Positions 34,445-42,396 of a DNA stretch of 64,000 nt are shown here, in pieces; the stretch's first letter is position 1; every line of letters begins with the position of its first letter. Source of the DNA: Bacteroides intestinalis (GTDB lineage: Bacteria; Bacteroidota; Bacteroidia; Bacteroidales; Bacteroidaceae); the NCBI RefSeq assembly GCF_003464595.1, contig NZ_QRZF01000004.1, positions 1 to 64,000 on the forward strand, written 5' to 3'. Position numbers and translations under genes: made by a program. A model generated the notes under the pieces. It saw nothing but the letters and a program-made list of their open reading frames with translations, was not told the DNA's origin and did no database searches.

Positions 34445-35551
34445 TCAAAAACAGGAAGCCCCGTCCAGCTTATGAAGGGCAAATGCATAAGCCCCCAGAG
34501 AAATGGCTTGACTAGCTCCAATATGAGATAAGATAATCCCCGTTTTCTTCTTAGAAAAATAAGTGACTTCCCTCTTACTATCAGGAACTATGACCGTTTC
34601 ATACTCTCTTTTCAAAAACGACTCAAGATCAGCCTTTTCGTCCAGATAATATGTTTCCATTTGTACCATTGGAAAAGACAAGCCCGAGAACGAATGTAAT
34701 CGCTTTTTAAATGTAGCCATCAAAGATGGCATTATATACTTCGCTGCTCCAGAAAGACCTCCACCAATAACAACCACACCATCTATCAAAAACAAAGCGT
34801 AAGTAAGAGCATTTGCAACCGCAATTCCAAGAGAAGCAAAACTTTCAGCAGCAGCTTCGCTATCACCTTCTATTTTGCGTTCGGCAATGTCAAATATAGC
34901 CTTAGGAGTCAAGTCCCGATTATCCTTAGATAGTTCTTTATAAACCCTTTGCACGGCACGTATGCTTACACTTTCTTCAATAATCATATCATCGAAGAAA
35001 CAATTGCGAAATCCGAACAAATCACCACCACAACTATTATCACCTACAAGGAGTTCTTTATTTATAACAATACCACACCCAAAACCAGTGCCCAAAGTTA
35101 TTCCAATAAGATTTTTATAGTGCTTAACATTACCTGCTTGTTCTAACATTCCATTAATTTCAGGTAATGCTCCGGCTAACGCTTCACCATAGGCAAAAAG
35201 ATTTCCATCATTATTTATGAAAGTAGGAATTCCCAATTTCTCTTCTAAATAGGGTCCCAAAGCAACACCACCATTGAATGCAGGAAAATTATGCAAATTT
35301 CCTAAAACTCCATTTTCATAATCCGCTGGTCCAGGGAAAGCAAAACTTATAGCTACAGGCTCCTCTGTCAGCATCTCTTTCACTTTACTAAAACCCGCAA
35401 GCAATACAGACAAACATTTTTCCAAGTCATCCGGTATCGCTAACAAGCATACGGGTTCCACAACAGGTACACAACCTTTTATTGCCGAAAAAACGAAGTT
35501 TGTTCCCCCAGCATCCAAGGTCATCACTACTCTTTCATCATGTTTATACAT
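34445..35551 (-). CDS. ROK family sugar kinase (putative)
   Basis: This 368-residue cytoplasmic protein has the ATP-binding start VMTLDAGGTNFVFSAIKG, the catalytic-side INNDGNLFAYGEAL, ITLGTGFGCGIVIN and the C-terminal VVIGGGLSGAAKYI, all of the ROK kinase fold. It would phosphorylate a hexose at C6. The usual ROK zinc motif (GHxx...CxCGxxGCxE) is missing: the matching stretch reads GGDLFGFRNCFFDDMIIEESVS, without the His and the Cys cluster. It therefore belongs to a divergent branch. Mannose or fructose is the most likely substrate because a mannose-6-phosphate isomerase gene lies directly upstream. Confidence 0.85.
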   Translation of the reverse strand: MYKHDERVVMTLDAGGTNFVFSAIKGCVPVVEPVCLLAIPDDLEKCLSVLLAGFSKVKEMLTEEPVAISFAFPGPADYENGVLGNLHNFPAFNGGVALGPYLEEKLGIPTFINNDGNLFAYGEALAGALPEINGMLEQAGNVKHYKNLIGITLGTGFGCGIVINKELLVGDNSCGGDLFGFRNCFFDDMIIEESVSIRAVQRVYKELSKDNRDLTPKAIFDIAERKIEGDSEAAAESFASLGIAVANALTYALFLIDGVVVIGGGLSGAAKYIMPSLMATFKKRLHSFSGLSFPMVQMETYYLDEKADLESFLKREYETVIVPDSKREVTYFSKKKTGIILSHIGASQAISLGAYAFALHKLDGASCF

Positions 35552-35584
35552 ATAATATCAGATTTAAATTAGACTATCCTCTTT

Positions 35585-37315
35585 TCAAAATCTCACATAA
35601 GCCTTAATTGTTCCGCACTCCAATCCTAAAGACTTGCCATAAGGAGCAATTGTATATTCGCCCACACTTGCCGGAATTATAAACGTTTCAGCATAATGCA
35701 CTATAAAAGGCTTGAAAGCATTTGTTGGGCTTTCGATTATAGCTTCTTCACCTTCCACCAAATTCAAGACATTCACACTGCCACCTGTATGATGTGTAAC
35801 TGACTTAGAGAACCAATGACGGCGCGTCTCAATAAATTCATTCGGATGCAGTCCCGTGCGTTCCTCTCTCCAACCATCACCATCCCCCACTTGAATAAAA
35901 TGATTCGCCAGATGTTCATTCACATATTCCGTATTACGTTGCCAATCTATCACACATTTTCCTCTTTCCACATTAATTGGGCGCGGTTGTCCATCCAACC
36001 CCAAGCGTTGCCAATCCCAAAGTTTAAAAGTAAACAAATTAGGAGTGGAACTAATTTCCAATACAAGTGCTTCTGAACCGGAGCAATGTATTGTACCTCC
36101 GGGAATCAAATAATGATCATGTTTCTGAGCCGGTAACTTATTCACATACTTCTCTGCATCGAAAAACTGCTTTCCTTTTTGTGCTTCACGCAAATCATGA
36201 ATCATTTCGCGCTTATTGATACCAGTTTTCAAGCCAAGATAAACAGATGCCCCTTCTTTAGCATCCAACAAATAATAGCTTTCATCTTGAGTATAATACA
36301 TACCGAAATTCTCGCGGATAAACTGCGTGGTAGGATGCACTTGCAAGCTCAGGTTTCCACCGCCTACTGTATCCAAAAAGTCAAAACGAATAGGAAAATC
36401 CTTACCGAAGCGAGCTTCCACCGGTTCTCCCAGCAATTCTTTGGATTTCAAAAGTACCAAATCTACAGAAGGTAATTCAAAACGAATACCATTAACCTCC
36501 AAATACAGGCTATTTTCTTCGGGCACACAGTCGAAGCACCAGCCATAATTTTCTTTCTCAGGATTTAAGCCACACACCTCCTTCATCCATTGCCCCCCCC
36601 AAGGAGCCGGATCAAAGAAAGGAACTACACGGAAAGGAGTTTTAACCGTTTCTTCTATTCCATTAAAAAACGTCTCTTTATCAATCAACTTCGGTTTATC
36701 AGCAATATGAGTATCCAACCAAAAATCCACCTGATAAAACAAACCTTCTTTATACTTATCAAGAATCCTCCAATCATTGAAGTATCCTCTTTTATATTGC
36801 AATGATACAGCATCCGCACGATTGTCCACACCTAAAGCTTTAACTTTGTGTGCACGAAAGCGTTGTTGTATTTCCCAACGAGCCATATCCACATAAACCA
36901 ATGTAGCATCAGCAGAAGCTAACATAGCAGCACCTGCTCCCGCAACAATCACTTTTCCTGCTGCGGCTGCCATTTGCTTACGGGCTGCCTCCAACTTCTC
37001 TACATCGAAATAGTCACTCAAAGTTAGGTTCGTAACATAGCCAAAAAGGATGTCATCCGTCATAAAGCGTTCCGTCATTACCTTAATCTCTTCTTCCGAC
37101 TTCATTAAGTCACGCGTATTAATTAATAAGGTAGGGGACAACAACTCTAATTCATTCATTACCTCTTCCTCATTCACTCCTGCATAGAACTCAACAAGTA
37201 AAACCACCTTGACCTCTAAACACTCCGCTAACAAGACATGAATATCATCCCATCCTTGAAGAATTGTTCCCGAAATTTTGGTAGAAGGAAATCTGTCGTA
37301 ATTAACTTTTCTCAT
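35585..37315 (-). CDS. manA: Class I mannose-6-phosphate isomerase with extra N-terminal domain
   Basis: This 576-residue protein is nearly twice the size of a short bacterial enzyme. From about residue 230 it is a type I phosphomannose isomerase. The zinc ligands are visible as Gln325 and His327 (LSLQVHP), Glu345 (DESYYLLDA) and His410 (LIPGGTIHCSGS). It interconverts mannose 6-phosphate and fructose 6-phosphate. The first 205 residues form a separate domain with a VIVAGAGAAMLASADATLVYVDMARWEIQQRF core. That core looks like a P-loop kinase fold that has lost its Walker A motif; this is inference. As the first gene of the operon it marks the locus as one for mannose or a sugar entering through mannose 6-phosphate. 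Confidence 0.88.
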   Translation of the reverse strand: MRKVNYDRFPSTKISGTILQGWDDIHVLLAECLEVKVVLLVEFYAGVNEEEVMNELELLSPTLLINTRDLMKSEEEIKVMTERFMTDDILFGYVTNLTLSDYFDVEKLEAARKQMAAAAGKVIVAGAGAAMLASADATLVYVDMARWEIQQRFRAHKVKALGVDNRADAVSLQYKRGYFNDWRILDKYKEGLFYQVDFWLDTHIADKPKLIDKETFFNGIEETVKTPFRVVPFFDPAPWGGQWMKEVCGLNPEKENYGWCFDCVPEENSLYLEVNGIRFELPSVDLVLLKSKELLGEPVEARFGKDFPIRFDFLDTVGGGNLSLQVHPTTQFIRENFGMYYTQDESYYLLDAKEGASVYLGLKTGINKREMIHDLREAQKGKQFFDAEKYVNKLPAQKHDHYLIPGGTIHCSGSEALVLEISSTPNLFTFKLWDWQRLGLDGQPRPINVERGKCVIDWQRNTEYVNEHLANHFIQVGDGDGWREERTGLHPNEFIETRRHWFSKSVTHHTGGSVNVLNLVEGEEAIIESPTNAFKPFIVHYAETFIIPASVGEYTIAPYGKSLGLECGTIKAYVRF

Positions 37316-37448
37316 AATTATAGATACTTTTCTGTTTTAATATGTATGAACATATAATAGTTTGTGCAAATATACACGTTTATATTTAAAATAAAAGGAT
37401 ATTTGGATTTTTTTCTAAAAAAAAGAATTACCTTTGCATTATCAAAGA
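37316..37448. promoter_or_regulatory. Divergent control region of the glycan operon and its GntR regulator
   Basis: This AT-rich region holds a minus-strand -7 box TATATTTG (37367-37374) for the eight-gene operon and a plus-strand -7 box TACCTTTG (37429-37436) for the regulator. Two small inverted repeats could be GntR sites: AAATATA-N6-TATATTT (37368-37387), which covers the operon -7 box, and TATGT-N4-ACATA (37341-37354) in the leader. Confidence 0.5.
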
Positions 37449-38198
37449 ATGAAAGAACAAGAAATGAGCATGAAATTAGATCCAAATTCAGAAAAACCAC
37501 TTCATATTCAAGCTGAAGAAGTTCTAAGAAAACTTATTGAATCAGAAGAGTACAAGAACGGGAAGTTACTTCCAAATGAGGTTTTATTGTCTGAACAATT
37601 AAACATATCAAGAAACACTCTTCGTCAAGCCATCAATAAACTTGTTTTTGAAGGACTGCTTGTTAGAAAAAAAGGCCATGGTACAAGGGTAGTAAAAAAA
37701 GGTATTGTAGGAGGTGTCAAAAACTGGCTAAGCTTCTCACAAGAGATGAAAATGCTGGGAATTGAAATCAAAAACTTCGAATTGCATGTCAGTTTCAAAA
37801 AACCTTCCGAAGAAATATGCACCTTCTTCGAAATAGATTCTGACAAGGGAACTAAATGCATGGTATTGGAAAGAGTACGAGGCAATAAAGAATACCCATT
37901 TGTTTCCTTCATTTCTTATTTCAATCCAAATATTCCACTGACAGGCGATGAAGATTTTACCCAACCTCTTTACGGAATGCTCGAAAACAAATATAATATC
38001 ATAGTAAAAACCAGCAAAGAAGAAGTTACTGCACGTTTGGCGGGAGAATTTATCGCAGAAAAACTGGATATAAAATCCAGCGACCCTATATTAATAAGGA
38101 AAAGATTTGTTTATGATATCAATGGAATACCTATAGAATACAATATAGGCTATTATCGAGCAGACAGCTTCACCTATACTATAGAAGCCGAAAGATAA
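37449..38198 (+). CDS. GntR family regulator with UTRA domain (HutC subfamily)
   Basis: This repressor of about 250 residues is divergent from the glycan operon. The N-terminal winged HTH reads PLHIQAEEVLRKLIESEEYKNGKLLPNE and then LSEQLNISRNTLRQAINKLVFEGLLVRKKGHGTRV. The UTRA effector domain (about 90-245) ends IPIEYNIGYYRADSFTYTIE, the HutC-subfamily pattern. Such domains usually bind sugar phosphates or related metabolites, so a phosphorylated product of this locus is the likely inducer. The longest frame starts at a TTG that is part of the -7 box (37434), so it cannot be real. The ATG at 37449 is used; 37464 or 37470 (MKLDPNSEKPLH) would give a better leader. Confidence 0.92.
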   Translation: MKEQEMSMKLDPNSEKPLHIQAEEVLRKLIESEEYKNGKLLPNEVLLSEQLNISRNTLRQAINKLVFEGLLVRKKGHGTRVVKKGIVGGVKNWLSFSQEMKMLGIEIKNFELHVSFKKPSEEICTFFEIDSDKGTKCMVLERVRGNKEYPFVSFISYFNPNIPLTGDEDFTQPLYGMLENKYNIIVKTSKEEVTARLAGEFIAEKLDIKSSDPILIRKRFVYDINGIPIEYNIGYYRADSFTYTIEAER

Positions 38199-38206
38199 AA
38201 ATATAC

Positions 38207-38415
38207 ACAAGTACTTATCATGACCTTTACGAAACACCAAATTCCAGCGGTGAAAACAAAGGAGCTACTCCATACACGCGTCCTGCCATGCAGAAAAAGG
38301 ATATACATGCCGAGTCCGTACGCTTGAAATGGTAAAGTTCCGCCCCAGTAAAACCTTTAAAAAGTACGTGAAACATCAAATGGAACTGGAGCGAATAGAC
38401 AAAAAGGCCTCGTAG
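38207..38415 (+). pseudogene. Decayed HU-like DNA-binding protein gene
   Basis: Fragments in shifting frames match the Bacteroides HU-like (IHF-type) DNA-binding family. YHDLYETPNSSGENK lies at 38216-38260, and after a +1 shift ELLHTRV at 38262-38282. Then, with the whole central domain missing, KKDIHAESVRLK follows at 38294-38329, and after another shift [16 protein letters not shown] to a TAG at 38413-38415. A full protein would have about 130-160 residues. The remnant overlaps the 3' end of nadD antisense by 40 bases. The match to the family is from memory of its conserved segments. Confidence 0.6.
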
Positions 38416-38951
38416 ACCGCCGGATGGAGGAAGTAACGAACATCTTTCCCTTCCTCCATCGCCCGGCGAATAAAGGTAGAACTGATTTCAAAAGTAGGAG
38501 AAGAAGCTACTTTTACATTCTCCGAAAGGGAATCGGAAGAAACCGGATAATCGGGACGGGGATATACGAGAATATGATTTTCAGCAAGAATACGTTCCGA
38601 CTGATACCAGCGGGGAAAAAGCGCCCAATTGTCCGAACCAATAATCAAATGAAATTCCCGGTCGGGATAGGTTTCTTTCAGTTTATCCAGTGTATGGATG
38701 GTATAGGACGGACGGGGCAGATTAAACTCAATATCAGAAGCTTTAAACTTGGGATACCCCGCAATGGCAAGTTGAACCAACTTCAAACGGAAGGTATCAT
38801 CCATCAATTCATCTTCTTCCTTCAACGGATTATGCGGGGTTACGAGAAACCACACTTCATCCAGCCCTTCATATTCGCAAAGATAATTGGCAAGGGCAAG
38901 ATGTCCGATGTGAACCGGATTGAAGGAGCCGCTGAAGATACCCGTTTTCAT
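38376..38951 (-). CDS. nadD: Nicotinate-nucleotide adenylyltransferase
   Basis: This enzyme of about 191 residues adenylates nicotinate mononucleotide with ATP, the penultimate step of NAD synthesis. The nucleotidyltransferase motif [21 protein letters not shown] lies at the N-terminus, with ATP-site Hx[18 protein letters not shown] and [26 protein letters not shown] (the ISSTxIR motif) are typical. A longer frame reaches 39038 but would add about 29 residues that do not fit the family, so the ATG at 38951 was chosen. It overlaps the end of the upstream small membrane-protein gene by 4 bases. Its last 13 codons run over a decayed HU-like gene on the other strand. Confidence 0.93.
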   Translation of the reverse strand: MKTGIFSGSFNPVHIGHLALANYLCEYEGLDEVWFLVTPHNPLKEEDELMDDTFRLKLVQLAIAGYPKFKASDIEFNLPRPSYTIHTLDKLKETYPDREFHLIIGSDNWALFPRWYQSERILAENHILVYPRPDYPVSSDSLSENVKVASSPTFEISSTFIRRAMEEGKDVRYFLHPAVYEAFLSIRSSSI

Positions 38952-39151
38952 TCTTTTGTTTTCATACGTTTCCAGCAAGTATAAACATTGATGCAACTTG
39001 AAAGCAATACTAATGTCATACCAAGAACGATTGTCCATTGGCTATAATACAACGCCATCAGACCTGACACCAAAGATATAAGTGCCAGGAGTGTGTTGAG
39101 AATCAACAATGACTTGTTCTGTTTAGGAGAAACAGGTTTCGGCTGATACAT
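38948..39151 (-). CDS. Small two-helix membrane protein
   Basis: This 67-residue protein has a basic, polar N-terminus ([14 protein letters not shown]), two transmembrane helices ([22 protein letters not shown] and [22 protein letters not shown]) and a basic tail (KRMKTKE). It is probably an inner-membrane hairpin with both ends in the cytoplasm. It lies between gmk (11-base gap) and nadD (4-base overlap), so it is surely co-transcribed and probably translationally coupled to nadD. No family was recognised. Confidence 0.75.
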   Translation of the reverse strand: MYQPKPVSPKQNKSLLILNTLLALISLVSGLMALYYSQWTIVLGMTLVLLSSCINVYTCWKRMKTKE

Positions 39152-39162
39152 GACAGACCTTA

Positions 39163-39726
39163 TTATTTCGATAAAAACTCTGTAATTACCTGCAAAGCTT
39201 CCGCCTTCGCCTGCTCCAAATCATCATTTACAATGACTTTATCGAACTTAGGTGCAAACGTCAGTTCATATTCCGCCTTAGCAACGCGGGCTTCTATCAC
39301 TTCGGGAGCATCCGTTCCACGTCCTACCAGACGTTTACGAAGTTCCTCTACCGAAGGAGGCTGAATGAACACCGACAGAGCACGGTCGCCATAAAACTTT
39401 TTTATATTGCAGCCACCTACAACGTCCACATCAAAAACCACATTTTGTCCGGCAGCCAACTGAGCTTCTACCTGAGACTTCAATGTACCGTAGTAACGGT
39501 CTTTATACACTTCTTCATATTCCAGAAACTCGTCATTGGCAATGCGGGTACGGAATTCTTCGGGAGAAAGAAAGAAGTACTCCACTCCATGCTGTTCTGT
39601 TCCGCGTGGCGGACGACTGGTAGCAGAACAAGAAAAAGCCAGATTCAGGTTCTGCTCCAACAAATAGTTGATAATGGTTGATTTCCCTGACCCGGAAGGG
39701 GCTGAGAATATAATAAGTTTAGCCAT
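39163..39726 (-). CDS. gmk: Guanylate kinase
   Basis: This 187-residue cytoplasmic enzyme phosphorylates GMP to GDP. The P-loop is seen as IFSAPSGSGKSTI at residues 6-18. The GMP-binding region follows as FSCSATSRPPRGTEQHGVEYFFLSPEEF, and the lid region as FIQPPSVEELRKRLVGRGTD. Length is normal. It lies 13 bases after yicC and 11 before the small membrane-protein gene, in a yicC-gmk-x-nadD operon that is widely kept in Bacteroidetes. Confidence 0.96.
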   Translation of the reverse strand: MAKLIIFSAPSGSGKSTIINYLLEQNLNLAFSCSATSRPPRGTEQHGVEYFFLSPEEFRTRIANDEFLEYEEVYKDRYYGTLKSQVEAQLAAGQNVVFDVDVVGGCNIKKFYGDRALSVFIQPPSVEELRKRLVGRGTDAPEVIEARVAKAEYELTFAPKFDKVIVNDDLEQAKAEALQVITEFLSK

Positions 39727-39739
39727 ATTGAAATAGTAA

Positions 39740-40618
39740 TTACATCACGTTCAATACCTGTTCTTTGATTTGTTCCAGCTCATCCTTCATCTGCACTACA
39801 ATCTTCTGCATCTCAGCATGATTGGACTTGCTTCCCAACGTATTGATTTCACGTCCCATTTCCTGGGCAATGAAACCCAATTTTTTACCTTGCCCGCTTC
39901 CATCCTCCATAGTATTAATGAAGTATTTCAAGTGGTTGCTCAGGCGTTGTTTTTCTTCGTTTATATCCAGTTTCTCAATGTAATAGATGAGTTCCTGTTC
40001 CAGACGGTTCTTGTCATAGTCCACGCTGATGGTCTTTTCCAAAGCATCCGTGATGCGTTCTTTGATTTTCTCTACACGCTCTTTTTCATACGGATCAACA
40101 GAAGTCAGCAACTTGGCAATATTAGAAATCTTTTCGCGGAACTTCTTCTCTAAAGCCGCGCCTTCCTGTATACGGAAATCAACCAGATTTTGGATAGCCT
40201 GAAGCACAGTGGCATGAACAGCTTTCCATTCTTCCTCGCTCAGTTCCTGAATATCGTTCTTTGTCATCACGTCCGGCATGCGGAGCAAAGTAGAGAACCA
40301 ATCTTCGGGTGCAGGGATACCGGTAGTTTCGGAGATGGTGCGAATCCGCTCGTAATACGCCACTACCACATCCTGGTTAATGGGAGTAATAAGTTCACAG
40401 GCATCTTTTTTATCAATCCACAGACTGAAATCCACTTTACCACGTTCCAGTGCCTTAGCAATTTCGTTACGGATTTCTATTTCTTTTTCCCGGTAGAGGG
40501 GAGCGATGCGGGTTGACAGATCCATCGCTTTACTATTGAGCGATTTGATTTCTACATTGATTTTCTTATCGGACAGTTCAGCGGTCGCTTTACCGTATCC
40601 GGTCATGGATTGTATCAT
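39740..40618 (-). CDS. yicC: YicC/YloC family endoribonuclease
   Basis: This 292-residue protein begins MIQSMTGYGKA and has the N-terminal YicC domain (VEIKSLNSKAMDLSTRIAPLYREKEIEIRNEIAKALERGKVD). It ends with the DUF1732 domain (RLEQELIYYIEKLDINEEKQRLSNHLKYF, KLGFIAQEMGREINTLGSKSN), the family's most conserved stretch. Members have been shown to cut RNA. It is the first gene of the yicC-gmk-nadD operon, with a -7 box at 40638-40645 and a short leader. Confidence 0.95.
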   Translation of the reverse strand: MIQSMTGYGKATAELSDKKINVEIKSLNSKAMDLSTRIAPLYREKEIEIRNEIAKALERGKVDFSLWIDKKDACELITPINQDVVVAYYERIRTISETTGIPAPEDWFSTLLRMPDVMTKNDIQELSEEEWKAVHATVLQAIQNLVDFRIQEGAALEKKFREKISNIAKLLTSVDPYEKERVEKIKERITDALEKTISVDYDKNRLEQELIYYIEKLDINEEKQRLSNHLKYFINTMEDGSGQGKKLGFIAQEMGREINTLGSKSNHAEMQKIVVQMKDELEQIKEQVLNVM

Positions 40619-40637
40619 AAGATTCTTTAGTTTTCCG

Positions 40638-40645
40638 CAAAATTA
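40638..40645 (-). promoter_or_regulatory. Predicted -7 box of the yicC operon
   Basis: Minus-strand TAATTTTG, an exact TAnnTTTG match, 20 bases before the yicC ATG. Confidence 0.5.
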
Positions 40646-40700
40646 CATGAATATTTTCATTAGTGAAAATTATTCAAGAAATAAGTGATGTGTTTATCGC

Positions 40701-41630
40701 TTACTCTTTACTCCAAATACGTGTGTTCAAGTTTAGTTCATCTACAATTTCCAGTAAGGATTGGAGCACTGCAAAGTCCGATTTAAGGATGCTCATATCG
40801 TTCAAAGAACTCCACACATCTGCTTCAAACCGGTTCTTTGAATCCGGAATGGCGACCAGAATCGTAGAATTCCGGAAACTGATGGTAACTCCTTTCTTGA
40901 AATTGCTGTCCAACTTCAACATTCTTTCCATCATGGAAGGGGTAATCAGATAGCGGGCCTCAATCTGGTTCGTGGAAAAGACATCAAAGACTTTTTCAAA
41001 ATCGGGATTTTCCATTTTCACTCTCGAAGCTCCCATCTTAATCTTGAAAAAGCTGTCCCGCAAAACGGTCGTTTCTCCCTGAAATTCTTTATGAAAGTCA
41101 GCAATGAAAAGAAATCCTTTGAAAATATCTTCCCAATAATACTGCACTCCATTCTTGGTAGAACGAGCCCTGCGCTCTTCAGCATGTACTTCCGAACAGA
41201 TAAAGCTGGTTTTATCCAGACATCCTTCTATCAAATCTTCGGCATGATAACGGTCGGGAGAAGTAAACAGTCCGCTATTTCTAAAAAGATCCTCACTCAC
41301 TCCGTCATTCGGAGAATAGGTCGCATTCGGACAAAAGGCATGGATTATTTCATCTACCACTTCTTCTTTATAAAAAGAGGAGAATATTTTCGACTTATTA
41401 TTGATACAAGTAATAAAGATGATTACAGAAATAACAACAATAACTATCGGACCAAAGATCCCTTCCAATTTAAGTATTAGCAAAGCAATCACTCCTACTA
41501 CCAGAAAAATAGCAGCATAAATCAAACCCTCTGAACGTCCTTTTCTCAGGAGTTCCTTACGCTTATTTTCCAGAACTTGCAATGTGGGGGCCAGCTTCTG
41601 CGCCAGAGAGTCAAAATCTACATAATCCAT
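40701..41630 (-). CDS. DUF3137 membrane protein
   Basis: This 309-residue protein has two neighbouring transmembrane helices near residues 35-75 (LIYAAIFLVVGVIALLIL and PIVIVVISVIIFITCI), then a large soluble domain. Segments such as FKGFLFIADFHKEFQGETTVLRD and FDVFSTNQIEARYLITPSMMERML mark DUF3137. The family is regularly found next to lemA, as here (11-base gap). No enzymatic motif is seen. The pair may act at the inner membrane, with an unknown role. Confidence 0.88.
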   Translation of the reverse strand: MDYVDFDSLAQKLAPTLQVLENKRKELLRKGRSEGLIYAAIFLVVGVIALLILKLEGIFGPIVIVVISVIIFITCINNKSKIFSSFYKEEVVDEIIHAFCPNATYSPNDGVSEDLFRNSGLFTSPDRYHAEDLIEGCLDKTSFICSEVHAEERRARSTKNGVQYYWEDIFKGFLFIADFHKEFQGETTVLRDSFFKIKMGASRVKMENPDFEKVFDVFSTNQIEARYLITPSMMERMLKLDSNFKKGVTISFRNSTILVAIPDSKNRFEADVWSSLNDMSILKSDFAVLQSLLEIVDELNLNTRIWSKE

Positions 41631-41641
41631 TGCCGGCTATT

Positions 41642-42193
41642 TTATGAATTGAATAAGTTTTTTACATCCGGAGTTGCACGTTCTGCTTCCGGAATTGTCA
41701 GCACCGCTTTTCTTGTAAAGCCAAACATACCTGCCAACAGATTTGTAGGGAAAGTCTGGACGGCATTATTGTAATCGGTTACAGAAGCATTGTAAGTGCG
41801 GCGGGCAGCAGCCAACTGTTCTTCCGTTTCATTGAGCGAACGCTGCAATTGCAGGAAATTTTCAGAAGCTTTTAGTTCGGGATAGTTCTCCGCCACTGCA
41901 AAGAATTGAGTGCGCACTTTAGAAAACATTTTGTCAAAGTCCGCCTTTTCGCTGCCATTAAGAGAAGCATAAGTCTTGTTGCGCATTTCCGTTATTGCAG
42001 CAAATGTATCAGCTTCATGCTTGGCATATTGCTGAACGGTTGCAACCAGATTGGGGATCAAATCGAAGCGACGTTTCAACATGACATCGATAGTGGAAAA
42101 AGCATTTTCTATCTGATTTCTCTTTCTCACCAATGAGTTGTACATCGAAATCACCACCAAAATAAAAAGTACAATAATAATAGCTACAATCAT
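41642..42193 (-). CDS. lemA: LemA family protein
   Basis: This 183-residue protein has an N-terminal transmembrane helix (MIVAIIIVLFILVVISMYNSLV) and a helical bundle. It carries the LemA marks RNQIENAFSTIDVMLKRRFDLIPNLVATVQQYAKHE and ASENFLQLQRSLNETEEQLAAARRTYNASVTDYNN. The function is unknown; it is membrane-anchored. It is the first gene of a two-gene unit with DUF3137. Its promoter (TTG-N20-TATCTTTG) lies at 42271-42301. Confidence 0.94.
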   Translation of the reverse strand: MIVAIIIVLFILVVISMYNSLVRKRNQIENAFSTIDVMLKRRFDLIPNLVATVQQYAKHEADTFAAITEMRNKTYASLNGSEKADFDKMFSKVRTQFFAVAENYPELKASENFLQLQRSLNETEEQLAAARRTYNASVTDYNNAVQTFPTNLLAGMFGFTRKAVLTIPEAERATPDVKNLFNS

Positions 42194-42270
42194 AATTACA
42201 GATACAACGACCTCCTTGTGCCGGTTATTTTATGTTAATGAATTCAGTATTTATTCCTAAAATCAGATAG

Positions 42271-42301
42271 CAAAGATAGAAATAATCTAAAAACCTGCCA
42301 A
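42271..42301 (-). promoter_or_regulatory. lemA promoter
   Basis: On the minus strand TTG (42301-42299) is followed after 20 bases by TATCTTTG (42278-42271), a good full Bacteroides promoter match. Confidence 0.65.
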
Positions 42302-42341
42302 TTATGCCGCAAGAAAGATACCGAACCCTTTTTGGATTCGC

Positions 42342-42372
42342 TTGTGTATCTGAAAATAAACCTGTAAATTTG
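42342..42372 (+). promoter_or_regulatory. tsaB cluster promoter
   Basis: TTG (42342-42344), 20 bases, then TAAATTTG (42365-42372). The leader would be about 18 bases. Confidence 0.65.
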
Positions 42373-42396
42373 CCACAATTAAACTAACAAAAGACT

